From: Posidoniimonas corsicana
Lineage (GTDB): Bacteria > Planctomycetota > Planctomycetia > Pirellulales > Lacipirellulaceae
Direction of reading: 5' to 3'
NCBI RefSeq assembly: GCF_007859765.1
Contig: NZ_SIHJ01000001.1
Coordinates: 372,767-436,766 of the forward strand
Length of the DNA: 64,000 bases
Positions within the stretch are counted from its first letter, which is position 1, and every line of letters starts with the position of its first letter. Below are positions 9,317 to 18,993 of the stretch, in pieces. The translations under genes were made by a program, and so were the position numbers. The notes beneath the pieces were generated by a model. That model was not told the DNA's origin and made no database searches. It worked only from the letters and a program-made list of their open reading frames with translations.

Positions 9317-10246
9317 ATGAGCGAGAACGAAAGTAGTTCTAAGAGTTTCTCTGGCGGCGTCCGCCGCCGCGCATTCCTCGGCGCCACGCTGGCGTCGGCG
9401 GCTTCTGCCGGCGTCCCTTCTTTCGCGAGCGAACACGCCCAAGAGACGGACAGACCGGAGATTTGTGTCTTCACTAAGTTCCTCCAGCCGCTCAGCTATG
9501 GGGAGATGGCGGAAGCAGTCGCAGCTGTTGGCTTCGACGGGGTTGAAGCCACTGTCCGCAAGAATGGGCACGTATTGCCTGAGCGAGTTGAGGAGGACCT
9601 TCCCAAGCACCAAGAGGCGATCCATCGAAACGGTCTGAAGACCACCATGATCACCACCGACGTGCTAGGCCTGGACCAGCCCAACACAGAGAAGGTGCTC
9701 CGCACGGCTGCGTCCTTGGGGATCAAACAGTACCGGATGGGGTTCTACCGGTACGACAGCGGCCGCGGCGTCCGAGAACAGCTCGCCGAGATCCGACCAC
9801 GGCTACTTGAGTTGGCTGCCTTGAACCGAGAACTGGGCATTTCGGCAGTGTACCAGAACCACTGCGGCGCCGATTTTGTAGGGGCCCCGCTGTGGGACAT
9901 CCACAGCCTCATAAACGACATACCGGCGAGCGAGATCGGGTCGGCCTTCGATATCCGCCACGCGACCGTGGAGGGCGGGCTCGCTTGGCCACTGCACTAC
10001 GACCTCATGAAGCCGCACATCGGCGCCGTGTACGTCAAGGACTTTCGATGGGCCGGACCCAAGCCTGAACACGTCCCGCTGGGGACGGGCCGGGTCGACA
10101 AACGGTTCTTGAAGATGCACCGTGAGGCAGGGGGCGATTGCCCCATATCTCTTCACGTCGAGTACCTGAAAGGCGCCGATGCGCAGGAGAACCTTGCCGC
10201 TATCAAACGCGACTACGGCGTACTGAAGGAGTGGCTCCGGGCCTAG
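9317..10246 (+). CDS. Sugar phosphate isomerase/epimerase-like TIM-barrel protein, Tat signal
   Basis: This 309-residue protein starts at ATG 9317 with a twin-arginine signal (VRRRAFLGATLASAASAG). The rest is a xylose-isomerase-like (AP endonuclease 2 type) TIM barrel: FTKFLQPLSYGEMAEAVAAVGFDGVEATV near the start, YQNHCGADFVG mid-protein, SAFDIRHATVEGG and VYVKDFRW toward the end. The family includes sugar isomerases, epimerases and inosose dehydratases; substrate cannot be read from sequence. It is followed 74 bp later by the SDR gene and then by PL7, so a role in processing uronate products is likely but unproven. Confidence 0.83.
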   Translation: MSENESSSKSFSGGVRRRAFLGATLASAASAGVPSFASEHAQETDRPEICVFTKFLQPLSYGEMAEAVAAVGFDGVEATVRKNGHVLPERVEEDLPKHQEAIHRNGLKTTMITTDVLGLDQPNTEKVLRTAASLGIKQYRMGFYRYDSGRGVREQLAEIRPRLLELAALNRELGISAVYQNHCGADFVGAPLWDIHSLINDIPASEIGSAFDIRHATVEGGLAWPLHYDLMKPHIGAVYVKDFRWAGPKPEHVPLGTGRVDKRFLKMHREAGGDCPISLHVEYLKGADAQENLAAIKRDYGVLKEWLRA

Positions 10247-10320
10247 CGTATCCGCTGGAGGGTTCACCACGCAGGGAATACGCTGCAGCACGTTGGTTTA
10301 TCAGGTGGAGTAGGATAGGA

Positions 10321-11070
10321 ATGGAGCTACAAGGCAAGCGGGCGTTAATCACCGGAGGAACACGGGGCATAGGGGAGGCGATTGCGACCGACTTCGTAAG
10401 TCACGGGGCAAGCGTAGTGGTCAACAGCCGGACCGACGACCCCGCGGCCAGAGCCGCGGTGGCTCGACTTCGGTCGCTCGGCCCGGCGGAGCACATCGCT
10501 GCAGACATCGCCGACGCGGAAGATATCGGCTCGCTGGTCGAGAAAGCCGTGGCTTTCATGGGAGGCCTCGACATCCTCGTGCACAATGCAGGCGGACCCG
10601 CCCCTGGCACGGTCGAGAGTATACCCCCCGAAGACTGGATGCTGGCTTTCGATGTGCACGTTCACGCCGCGTACCACCTGTGCCGCTTCGGCCTTCCCTA
10701 CCTCCGGCAGAACACTGAGGGCGTGATCCTGTTGATGTCGTCCGCAGCCGCAATCCGCGGCTGCCCCGGCGCCCTGGCTTACGGAACGGTGAAGGGGGCG
10801 ATTACCCAATTCACCCGGATGTTGGCGCGCGACGTCGCTGACGACAACATCCGAGTGAACGCGGTAGCGCCGGGCATCATCCGGACACGTTTCCACGACG
10901 CCATGACGCCCGACGCGCAGAGCCACAATCTAGCCAACCGCATCCCGCTGCACCGCGAAGGCACGGTAGACGATGTCGCCGAAGTAGCGCACCTGCTCAC
11001 GACAAACGAGTTCATAACCGGCGAGACCTACGTCATCGACGGCGGCATGAGCATGCAGATGGTGCGATGA
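10321..11070 (+). CDS. SDR family oxidoreductase, candidate uronate (DEH) reductase
   Basis: The start is ATG 10321 (249 residues), because the Rossmann motif then begins in the classical position (MELQGKRALITGGTRGIGEA). Other family signatures are the NAG motif (HNAGGPAPG), the catalytic Ser in LMSSAAA, and YGTVK for the catalytic Tyr and Lys. The C-terminus has the usual VAPGIIRT and GETYVIDGGMSM. Classical SDRs of this size are NAD(P)H-dependent alcohol/ketone reductases. Alginate pathways use an SDR (DehR) to reduce 4-deoxy-L-erythro-5-hexoseulose uronate to KDG. The PL7 gene begins 52 bp downstream, which makes that activity the leading guess. Confidence 0.88.
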   Translation: MELQGKRALITGGTRGIGEAIATDFVSHGASVVVNSRTDDPAARAAVARLRSLGPAEHIAADIADAEDIGSLVEKAVAFMGGLDILVHNAGGPAPGTVESIPPEDWMLAFDVHVHAAYHLCRFGLPYLRQNTEGVILLMSSAAAIRGCPGALAYGTVKGAITQFTRMLARDVADDNIRVNAVAPGIIRTRFHDAMTPDAQSHNLANRIPLHREGTVDDVAEVAHLLTTNEFITGETYVIDGGMSMQMVR

Positions 11071-11122
11071 ATCCGCGTCGACCACGCAACGATGGGACGG
11101 GTCCGAATCCAAGGGGGCTTGC

Positions 11123-11890
11123 ATGGGCGTGAATCCGCGGTGTCCGCGGCGGATCAGAGGAGTGCTAGTGGCCGCAGTGGCCCATGCCGCGTTGGCGCCC
11201 ACCTTAGCGGCAACACCGCCTGGGAAGGTGCTGGACCTCTCCTCTTGGAAGCTTACGCTCCCGTACGACACGAAACACCAATCGGGCAACCCTGACGAGG
11301 TGACCCAGCCAGAGCTGGCCACGTTTAGTGACCCGGAGAACTTTCGCACGTCCGACTCAGGGGACTATGTGTTGTTCCGTGCTGCCTGCGACGGGAAGGG
11401 AACCGAAAACTCGAAGTACCCACGATCGGAGCTGCGGGAGATGAGCCCCACGGGGCGAACTGAAGCAGAATGGGCCACCGACGACGGTGGGGCACACGCT
11501 ATCGAGGTCGAGATCGCGGTCACCCAGACGCCCCGCACCAAAGAGCATGTTGTCTGTTTGCAGATCCACGATCACGAGGACGATCTGCTCATGGTGCGAT
11601 TGGAGGACGATTTGCTTTTCATCGAACGTGACGGCGAACCCGATGTCATCCTCGACTCAGAATACCGTCTTGGCAAGCGTTTCAAGATCCGCATGATTGC
11701 GAAGGCAGGACGCGTCAAGACCTGGCACAACGGCGTTCTAGCAATGGATTGGCCTGTCAAGGCGAGGCGGTGCTACTTCAAGGTCGGGTGCTACACCCAG
11801 TCCAATCGTTCGCGAGAAAAGAGGCCAGGGTCGTACGGCGAGGTTGCAGTCTATCGTCTGGGGCTATCGCATTCCGGCTCCACAGAATGA
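11123..11890 (+). CDS. Polysaccharide lyase family 7 (alginate lyase)
   Basis: This 255-residue protein begins at ATG 11123 after an AAGGGGG ribosome-binding site. A signal peptide of about 30 residues ends near TLAA. The three signature motifs of PL7 are all present: RSELRE (residues 101-106), QIH (147-149) and YFKVGCYTQ (218-226), together supplying the Arg, Gln/His and Tyr of the active cleft. The first strand region (LDLSSWKLTLPYD) also fits the family. PL7 enzymes cleave alginate between mannuronate and guluronate units. The gene ends the rightward group and meets the leftward GH141-like gene tail to tail, with only 62 bp between stops. The QIH variant is often associated with polyguluronate preference; that assignment is tentative. 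Confidence 0.92.
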   Translation: MGVNPRCPRRIRGVLVAAVAHAALAPTLAATPPGKVLDLSSWKLTLPYDTKHQSGNPDEVTQPELATFSDPENFRTSDSGDYVLFRAACDGKGTENSKYPRSELREMSPTGRTEAEWATDDGGAHAIEVEIAVTQTPRTKEHVVCLQIHDHEDDLLMVRLEDDLLFIERDGEPDVILDSEYRLGKRFKIRMIAKAGRVKTWHNGVLAMDWPVKARRCYFKVGCYTQSNRSREKRPGSYGEVAVYRLGLSHSGSTE

Positions 11891-11952
11891 TCCAACGCTT
11901 GATCGCGGAGCGGGACTGTCCGGCGCCGGCTGTCGCGGGTATTGCTGAACGG

Positions 11953-14877
11953 TTACTTGCCGATCTCTACCGCTAGCTCTTGGAACGCCGTGTTCTCTTC
12001 AGAGTTGGTGACTGGGTAGACCCGCCACACGACCCATCGAAACGCGCCGAGGGAGCTCCCCGCTCCCGCGGCGACGCCTGACATCTCGAACTCCGACCGT
12101 GGCAGCCGTGTTGTGTCCACCGAAGCAATAGGAGTGAACCGCTCACGATCGGCCACATTCCAGCCAGGGTCTCGGCTCAATGTGCTGCCGTAGAGCGTCA
12201 GCCGCTGCGCTCCGCGTCTGCCGTGCTTATTGTGGGACCAAGCCCGGATTGCTTTGACGTCCTGCACCTTGCCTAGGTTGATCTTGTAGGCGCCCCCGTT
12301 CTCACCGTTGGGGAAGACCGGCCCGTAGCTGTCGGCCACGTTTCCGTCAGTCAGGCTGCGGAGCGGGCTGTTGGAAGTCGCCTTTGCGGCCGTCACCGAT
12401 AGCGACGACGTGGTGGGCACGGCCAGCTCGTCGACGTTGTCGGACGTTTCAAAGTCTATCTTGACCGAAGGCGATACGGCGACCTCTACTGGCTGCTGGT
12501 CCCGAACAATCTGGACCAGCAACGGAGATGGACCTGACTCTGCGACCGCCCCGAGGAACTGCGCAATGCCTGGAGTCGCCGCCCCATTGACTGCTTGGAT
12601 GAGGTCGTTCGTCTTGAGGCCGACCGCGGCGGCGAGAGAGGACTCTGGCGCCTCGACCAAGGCGACGCCGCCGTCTGCTTTGCGGGTTCCAAAGGCCGAG
12701 TACTCCTCCCCCTTGAGGCCGTGAAGCTTGGCGCCCAGCCAGAAGAATTCGGCATCAGCAGCTTTCGGGCGTCGGCGGCCTCGACTCTCATGCCCGTCGC
12801 CCGGTTTGAGCGGCGGGATCTCAGGCGTTCTCGCGATCGATCGGAGGGATGATTTCTTCACCCCGAACTGGTCCATCGGGAAGTTGCGGAAACCGACCTC
12901 GCGGGCGGGCGACCCCTCGGCCACCCGGAAGTCGCCGGAGGACGGATCGATGAATCGGGGGTTAGCTACGATTGAGTCGACGTCCCATCCGAACCGGGCG
13001 TAGCGGTCGACAGTGCGAGCGTCCGTCACGAAGAACAGGTTTGCGTCGATGCGTTTTCCTTGGGCGTTTTCCGCGGGGGTTTGGGCCCCCCGGTGCCCCG
13101 CCATGAAGATGTTCGAGAAGACCTCGTCTTGGCTTTGATCGAACCACACGTGGGGGTGAAACCCATTGTTGACCGTGATATTGTTCCACGCGCGACGGCG
13201 GAAGCCTTCGCGTAGCTTGAGCCCGCCGTTGAGCATCAAGTTGTTGTAGATGTCGTAGTTGCTCGAACCGTCGTCAAGGTCGATGTCCCAGCCGTGATCG
13301 CACCGCCACCTGCTGTTCCTGATAACAGTAGTCTCGGCTGCGTCCAGGAACGGCAGGTTTGGGTCGGCGTCCACGGCCTCTTGGGTCACACTGCGGTCGC
13401 TGCGCCAGTACCGATCACGACCCCACGAGTTGAACGATCCGTGGTCGTGGGTCTCGAGCACCGTGTCAAAGACATCGCACCGCTCAATCAAGTGACCACC
13501 CCAGCAGCCGTCGCCGATGTTGATTCCAGCTCGAGCGCAGTCGTAGATTGATGTGTCCCGCACGGCGATTGCTCGTGACATCGAGATCTGCACGCCTGCC
13601 GGCTGGCGTTCAACACGGCCGATGCCGTGTATGAGGCAATCCTCCACTACCCCATCCGCCGGGTAGTTCTCTGACTGCGGGCCTGGGGTGCGGTCGATTC
13701 TCTGGAGGTCGTTCTTCTGCCGGTACTCAAACAGCGGGTTCCGAACCGCGTCGGCGTCCCCCACAAAACAGACGCCGCTCGCGCCGACATCGTGGATGTG
13801 GCAGCCCTGCACCCGGACTCGGCGGTTGTAGTTGTTGAAGAAGATGGCGTTGCCGCCTAGCTGGTCGAACTCCATGTCACGGATGATTATGTCTTCGCCA
13901 CCGGTGACCAGGAGGGCGCCGCCCCGGTGGATCGCCCAGTCCGAGCGGAGGAGGGGCTCGTCTGTCTGCATGAAGGTGCGCGCAGCGTGGCGCACCACAA
14001 AGCCCTCCAGAGTGATGTTGTGGACCGGTTCCTCAAGCGAGCCCCGGATGTCGATGACACGCGGGAGACGCACCACCTCAACCACCGATTCCTCCGGTGA
14101 CTCTCCATCGATCGGCATGTAGTAGAGGATGCGGTTTGTTGCGTCGTGGAACCATTCGCCCGGGGCGTCTAGCTCCTCGAAGATGTTCTCTACCATCCGG
14201 TGCTCTTCGTGCATCCCCATGCGACGATTGTTCTGCCAGCCCCCTTCGTACGTCACTTCTCCGCTGGGCTTCTTGCCGGTGATCCGGTAGTGGTAGCCGC
14301 CCCAGCGGGAGCGGTGCATGGCGTGGATGTAGCCGCCCGTTGGATCGGCCCAGCCGGCCGCACGCTGCTTCGCGAAGGCGTCCTTGGCGAACCCCTGATA
14401 GGCCGAGGTCGTCTTGGTCGCGTCGTGGTTAGGGTAGCGCGCCATGTGGCGCCGAACGCCATTCACGAAGAGCTGGTCAATCGCGATCCCTTCAGGCGTT
14501 GAGGCCTGAAGGATTCCATCCTGGTAGGTGGTCCACCGCAGTTCGAGCCGAGCACCGCCGCTCAGGACCGCGCCGCCCTCGTTCTCTGATCGGTACACGA
14601 CCGGAGTATCCGGGGCGCCGGAGTCCGCCGGCGTAAAGGTCAGCGGCTCAGCAAGGTAGTAGACGCCGTCCGCAACGATGACGGTTACAGGCTCTTTGCC
14701 GGCCTGCATCCGAGCCCGGTCGCGGGCGGCGGAGAGCGTTCTGAGCGGGGCTGACCGCGTCCCCTTATTGGCGTCCGCGCCCTGGGGCGCGACGAAGATC
14801 TCGGCGGCCCCGAAGGCCTGAGTCGCGAGCAAGCCCGCCGCGAGGATAAGAGCAGCAGTCGGTTGGGCGCCGTTCAA
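11953..14877 (-). CDS. Secreted right-handed beta-helix protein, GH141-like, with PDZ and discoidin-like C-terminal domains
   Basis: TTG 14877 is preferred as start because GAGG lies 6 bp upstream and a clean signal peptide follows (AALILAAGLLATQAFGA); the frame stays open to a TTG at 14940. The protein has 974 residues. The first 650 are a parallel beta-helix starting IFVAPQGADANKGT, with the phrases RSDWAIHRGGAL, AIFFNNYNRRVRVQGC, AGINIGDGCWGG and DHGSFNSWGRDRYW. I associate these with the GH141 group (fucosidases and xylanases), from memory of the family. A PDZ-like segment follows (SLAAAVGLKTNDLIQAVNG), then a C-terminal F5/8-type sandwich (GGAYKINLGKVQDVKAIR). It sits next to a GH29 fucosidase gene. 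Confidence 0.7.
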   Translation of the reverse strand: MNGAQPTAALILAAGLLATQAFGAAEIFVAPQGADANKGTRSAPLRTLSAARDRARMQAGKEPVTVIVADGVYYLAEPLTFTPADSGAPDTPVVYRSENEGGAVLSGGARLELRWTTYQDGILQASTPEGIAIDQLFVNGVRRHMARYPNHDATKTTSAYQGFAKDAFAKQRAAGWADPTGGYIHAMHRSRWGGYHYRITGKKPSGEVTYEGGWQNNRRMGMHEEHRMVENIFEELDAPGEWFHDATNRILYYMPIDGESPEESVVEVVRLPRVIDIRGSLEEPVHNITLEGFVVRHAARTFMQTDEPLLRSDWAIHRGGALLVTGGEDIIIRDMEFDQLGGNAIFFNNYNRRVRVQGCHIHDVGASGVCFVGDADAVRNPLFEYRQKNDLQRIDRTPGPQSENYPADGVVEDCLIHGIGRVERQPAGVQISMSRAIAVRDTSIYDCARAGINIGDGCWGGHLIERCDVFDTVLETHDHGSFNSWGRDRYWRSDRSVTQEAVDADPNLPFLDAAETTVIRNSRWRCDHGWDIDLDDGSSNYDIYNNLMLNGGLKLREGFRRRAWNNITVNNGFHPHVWFDQSQDEVFSNIFMAGHRGAQTPAENAQGKRIDANLFFVTDARTVDRYARFGWDVDSIVANPRFIDPSSGDFRVAEGSPAREVGFRNFPMDQFGVKKSSLRSIARTPEIPPLKPGDGHESRGRRRPKAADAEFFWLGAKLHGLKGEEYSAFGTRKADGGVALVEAPESSLAAAVGLKTNDLIQAVNGAATPGIAQFLGAVAESGPSPLLVQIVRDQQPVEVAVSPSVKIDFETSDNVDELAVPTTSSLSVTAAKATSNSPLRSLTDGNVADSYGPVFPNGENGGAYKINLGKVQDVKAIRAWSHNKHGRRGAQRLTLYGSTLSRDPGWNVADRERFTPIASVDTTRLPRSEFEMSGVAAGAGSSLGAFRWVVWRVYPVTNSEENTAFQELAVEIGK

Positions 14878-14952
14878 GAAAAGCCTCGAAAGGAGTTGGG
14901 GCAAGTCGCAATACCGACTCAGCGAATCGCAGCAGGACAACAGGGCCGGCTG

Positions 14953-16707
14953 TTATTGCTGAGCCACGGGGCGCAGCTCGACTTGTCGGAGGTTTACCGG
15001 GGTCCAGCCGCCGGGAAGGGGCTTTATCTGCAGCTGGTGATTGCCGGCTGAATCGATCGAGATTGTCCCGAGGCGCCGATTTGCGTACTTGTGGTAGCTG
15101 CCCGTTTCTGCCGCTGTTGTCGCGACCATCTTGCCGGGAACGCCGATCTCAAACTGGCTGTCGCCCTCTCCCGTCGCTAGCTCCGCACAGACATCGTACT
15201 TCCCGGGCTGCTCGATGTTGACAGACCATTCCACCCAGGCTTGCGCGTCCTTCCAGTACCCGAGGTTCTGCACTTTGCCGTGCCGCTGGATGCGGATTGC
15301 TGGCGCGCCCTCGTTGTTGTGGAGGAACGCCTTGCCAGCGGTTAGCACGAGCGATCCGTCTGGTCTAGCGGTCGCCCCTTGCGGTTCTACTTTCAGATTG
15401 CCGCGAGTCTCCAAGACGACGACCGAGTTGATCGTGCTCGGCGCTTGGAGGGGAAGCCCAAGCGTGAGCACCTGGTCCTCCACCCCAACGTCGACTGGGT
15501 CTCCGCCGTCGAGCAGATATGCCTTGTCGACCACTGTCTTTAGGCCCGGAATCAAGAGCTGACCGTCGGTCGGCCAGTCGAAGATGTGGAGGTACAGCCG
15601 CGCCCCACCGGCCCCGCGCCGCATGGTGCACCGCCCCCATTCCAACTGCCCTAGGGGGCTGGCGGTGGTTCCGTAGATGGAATCGCCATTGGTGCGCATC
15701 CACTCGCCGATCTCTTCGAGTCGCTCCACGGCTTGGGGGAGCAGCGTCCCCTCGCCGGTTGGGCTAACGTTCAGCAAGTAGTTGCCCCCCTTGCTTGCGA
15801 TATCGGCCAGGTTGCGGATCAAGGTAGTGGCCGATTTGAAGTCGGTGTCCGATCGTTTGTAGCCCCAGCTTCCGCTGATCGGCATGCACACCTCCCAGTC
15901 GGCCGCGCCGGGGGCGTCCTTGGGGATGTGGCGCTCAAACGTCTTGTAGTCGCCCGGGTAGTCGTCACCAAGGCGGTCGTTGGTGATGGTGTTGGGCTGC
16001 AAGCCAGTCAGCGAATGAAGCTTATCGAACGACTCACGGGTCATCCTCCTGGGCGTGTCCCACCAGAAGATTGCAATCGGGCCGTACTCGGTCAGCAACT
16101 GCCTCACCTCGGGCACCGCCTTTTCATCTACGTACGTATCGTTGCTGACGCGGCGGATGCTCTTATCCCACCCGTTGCCAAAACCGCCAGGGTGCCGCCA
16201 GTCTTGAGCCTGCGAGTAGTAGAAGCCAAAACGGATGCCTTGGTTCTGGCACGCGACCGATAGCTCCTTCATGATGTCCCGCTGGAATGGCGTGCTGTCA
16301 ACCACGTTGAAGTCATTGCTGTCCGAGTCGAACATCGAAAACCCGTCATGGTGCTTGGCCGTGATCACCAGGTACTTCATGCCAGCATCTTTCGCCAGCT
16401 TGACGAAGGCGTCGGCGTCGAAGCTGGTCGGGTTAAACCTGCCGGCGTACCGCTCGTACTCGGCCACCGGAATCTTTCCGCGGGCCATCATCCACTCGGC
16501 ACTGTTGGGCAGCTTCTGGCCTTTGTACTCGCCGCCGGTTACCGAGTAGATGCCCCAGTGCACGAACATGCCGAACTTGGCGTCCCGCCACCAGTCCATT
16601 CGGTCGCTGCTTGACGGCGCCGCTTTACTCAGGGTTTCGGCGTAGAGCAGGGAGGGCGCCATTGGGGCCAGCAGGAGGGCAAAGGCGATCAACTGTTTGT
16701 ATTGCAT
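14953..16707 (-). CDS. Alpha-L-fucosidase, glycoside hydrolase family 29
   Basis: ATG 16707 is chosen as start because it gives a standard signal peptide (KQLIAFALLLAPMAPSLLYA); the frame is open further upstream to 16896 without signal-like character. The 584-residue protein shows GH29 motifs in order: WWRDAKFGMFVHWGIYS, LVITAKHHDGFSMFDS, FGFYYSQAQDW and IFWWDTP. The Asp of the last (Asp217) is the expected nucleophile. NYLLNVSPTGEGTL closes the catalytic domain. A C-terminal beta-sandwich (about 475-580) resembles a carbohydrate-binding module. GH29 enzymes release terminal alpha-L-fucose with retention of configuration. The stop is 75 bp from the start of the GH141-like gene, consistent with one transcript. 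Confidence 0.94.
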   Translation of the reverse strand: MQYKQLIAFALLLAPMAPSLLYAETLSKAAPSSSDRMDWWRDAKFGMFVHWGIYSVTGGEYKGQKLPNSAEWMMARGKIPVAEYERYAGRFNPTSFDADAFVKLAKDAGMKYLVITAKHHDGFSMFDSDSNDFNVVDSTPFQRDIMKELSVACQNQGIRFGFYYSQAQDWRHPGGFGNGWDKSIRRVSNDTYVDEKAVPEVRQLLTEYGPIAIFWWDTPRRMTRESFDKLHSLTGLQPNTITNDRLGDDYPGDYKTFERHIPKDAPGAADWEVCMPISGSWGYKRSDTDFKSATTLIRNLADIASKGGNYLLNVSPTGEGTLLPQAVERLEEIGEWMRTNGDSIYGTTASPLGQLEWGRCTMRRGAGGARLYLHIFDWPTDGQLLIPGLKTVVDKAYLLDGGDPVDVGVEDQVLTLGLPLQAPSTINSVVVLETRGNLKVEPQGATARPDGSLVLTAGKAFLHNNEGAPAIRIQRHGKVQNLGYWKDAQAWVEWSVNIEQPGKYDVCAELATGEGDSQFEIGVPGKMVATTAAETGSYHKYANRRLGTISIDSAGNHQLQIKPLPGGWTPVNLRQVELRPVAQQ

Positions 16708-17054
16708 AATGTGTTGCTTGGCGTGGACTCTGCCGCAAGCGGATTCGAGACAGCGTCGTGTTGTGGTTCGTGGCGATAGTCGGCGCCGTTGCGGCCCTTG
16801 GGGCGGCTCGCCTTGATCGCGACAAGAAGGTCGGAGCACAATGTGGCGGTGCATAGACTCAGTTTGTTCGCAGCTGCTTCGGATTCGGATCACCATCTGA
16901 GCGCCGTCGTCAACTAGGACGCGTAAACGAGGACGAGCTCTACTGCGGCGGCGGCCGCCGGTTTTCGATCAACCACTCACGGTGGGATCCCGTCCACCAA
17001 CAGAAGTCCATCGATTGCCGGCCACAGGGTAGGGCAATAGGAGCCGCCAACCGG
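16708..17054. other. Gene-free stretch between the oxidoreductase and the GH29 gene
   Basis: About 350 bp between two leftward genes. No convincing coding sequence, RNA gene or strong hairpin was seen. Being upstream of GH29, it probably holds that gene's promoter. A tandem TCGGATTCGGAT at 16879-16890 is the only repeat noted and may be coincidental. Confidence 0.4.
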
Positions 17055-18389
17055 TTAGACTTCTGGGTACTCAAAGCCAGACCGAGGCGCACGGCTCATC
17101 ATTGCGGACGCCTGATCGTCGCCCATGATCTGTTCGCTTTGCGGGTCCCAGCGGATTGTCCGCCCGAGCCGTGCGGCGATGCTCGAGAGGTGGCAGGCGT
17201 TCATTGTCTGAACGTGTGAAAACACATCCGACACCGGCAGGCCGCCCTCACGCACGCAGCGGAAGAAGTTCGCTTTGTGTCCTTCGTGCGGCTTTCCTTT
17301 GTAGAGGTTGGCAAGATCGTCCTGTGTGAAGAGGTCTTTGTCCCAGCTCTCTTCCACCGGGCGGCCGGTGATGCGCCGCCGATTAACAAACAAGCGGCCC
17401 TTCGAGCCTTCGAACAAGATGCCGTTGTCGCCCCGGCTGGTCACGTGCATCTCCAGCCCACTCGGGAACCTGTGAACGACGTTGAAGTCGTGTGACGTGT
17501 TGTAAGAGTCATTAACGGTCGGGCGTCCGTTCTCGAAGGGGACCGGGTGCTCGGCGTCGGCACCATCGATCTCGGTGGGCCCACTCCCGTGCTGGTCTAA
17601 CCCCAACGCCCACAGGGCAATGTCGATGTGATGCGCGCCCCAGTCGGTGAACTTGCCGCCGGAGTACTCGTACCACCAGCGGAACTCGTAGTGGCAGCGA
17701 CGCTTCATGTAGCCGGTCTTCGGCGCTGGGCCGAGCCAGCGGTCCCAGTCGAGCTCGGCGGGTGGCGTCTCGACCTTGAACGGCCCGCCCGTGGGGCTCC
17801 CGTTGATGCCGCACGTCACCTTGGTGACCTCGCCGAGCAGACCCTTGCGGACCAGGTTGACCGCACGCAGGAAGCGGCGTTTGTCGCCACGCTGCTGGGT
17901 GCCCACCACGAACGCTAGCTCGGGGTGCGTCTGGCAGGCCTGGCGGATCAAGCGGTTCTCTTCCAGGGTCAGCGTTAACGGCTTCTGACAGAAGACGTGC
18001 TTGCCGGACTGCAACGCTTCGATGGCGACCTTCACGTGCCAGTGGTCTGGCGTGACAATGCTTACAACGTCGATGTCGTCGCGATCAAGGACTCGGCGGT
18101 AGTCGTTGTAGGCGTCGGCGCGTCCCCTTCCAATCCGCTCGTCATTCCTTGCGCGCTCGCTGTGCCGATCGTCCACATCGCACACGGCAAGGATGTCGCC
18201 GAACTCGGAGTGCTGGTGGGCGTCACCCATCCCCATCTTCCCTAGCCCAATGCAACCGATCCGGGGGCGGTCGTTCTTTGCCGTGTTCGCGAAAGCCTGA
18301 CGACCGCAGGACCCCCAAGGAATCGTGGTGCAGGCGGCCGCTGCCCCGAGAAAGCTCCGACGATCAAGGGCTGGAAGGGGGTAGCTCAC
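17055..18389 (-). CDS. Gfo/Idh/MocA family oxidoreductase, Tat-exported
   Basis: This 444-residue protein starts at GTG 18389, with GAGGA about 7 bp upstream. A twin-arginine signal (DRRSFLGAAAACTTIPWG) leads to a Rossmann domain (IGCIGLGKMGMG, then ILAVCDV) and the family motifs TPDHWHVKVAIEAL and FCQKPLTL, where QKP replaces the more common EKP. The C-terminal half contains WWYEYSGGKFTDWGAHHIDIA, typical of large planctomycete and Bacteroidota members annotated as exported dehydrogenases. It lies upstream of GH29 on the same strand and divergent from GH95. Action on fucose or a fucose-containing oligosaccharide is possible, but the substrate is unknown. Confidence 0.9.
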   Translation of the reverse strand: MSYPLPALDRRSFLGAAAACTTIPWGSCGRQAFANTAKNDRPRIGCIGLGKMGMGDAHQHSEFGDILAVCDVDDRHSERARNDERIGRGRADAYNDYRRVLDRDDIDVVSIVTPDHWHVKVAIEALQSGKHVFCQKPLTLTLEENRLIRQACQTHPELAFVVGTQQRGDKRRFLRAVNLVRKGLLGEVTKVTCGINGSPTGGPFKVETPPAELDWDRWLGPAPKTGYMKRRCHYEFRWWYEYSGGKFTDWGAHHIDIALWALGLDQHGSGPTEIDGADAEHPVPFENGRPTVNDSYNTSHDFNVVHRFPSGLEMHVTSRGDNGILFEGSKGRLFVNRRRITGRPVEESWDKDLFTQDDLANLYKGKPHEGHKANFFRCVREGGLPVSDVFSHVQTMNACHLSSIAARLGRTIRWDPQSEQIMGDDQASAMMSRAPRSGFEYPEV

Positions 18390-18993
18390 GTTGGGTCCTC
18401 AGAGGAGGCAAGTAGATGACGCCGAAGGCCTTTCGTGGCCTCCGCAGGAGTTTCCACAGGCGGGCTGGGAAAATACGAAGGAATCTTCGAGAAACCACTA
18501 GATTCCTCTCAACGCTGGCCACCAGGACATCACTTCCAGAATACCCCTGTACTGCAGTCTGTCGGCTGCGTAGTCTCGGGCAGGCTCTGTGTTTACCGCG
18601 CCGCGGGCGAGGGAGCCGCGAGCAAGCGCTTTCCAAGTCCGATTGAAGGTCCACAGCAAGGCGGTCGTGCGATAGGCAAGTTCGGAGCGCTCTTGCGTGC
18701 GACCCACACGCGCGGCCGAACACGGGCGATCGTTGTCGGTTCCTATCGTTTCAGGTAGAACGCCGGTTTGATAAGCGTTGGCGCGAGTAACATAGTTATT
18801 AAGCCACAGTGATTGAATCGGCCAAGCTTTGGACTCTACGTTTTGCGTGGTCCTTTGGCGCCGCGTCTCGCACTTGATGCCACGGGTTGGAGCTGAAGTA
18901 GCGCAAGCAACGGGGGCGCGCCAGCGGCGTCGGACGGAGTTGCATATGCCCTGCTGCGTGCTTCAGGCAGTCCGGTCTACAAAGGAATTAGCT
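18390..18993. promoter_or_regulatory. Divergent intergenic region between the oxidoreductase and GH95 genes
   Basis: About 600 bp lie between outward-facing starts and should hold promoters for both the leftward oxidoreductase/GH29/GH141-like group and rightward GH95. Short open frames exist, but none has a recognisable domain or ribosome-binding site. No clear operator was identified. An AT-richer patch just after 18780 (CATAGTTATTAAG) is the most promoter-like segment for GH95. Confidence 0.4.
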
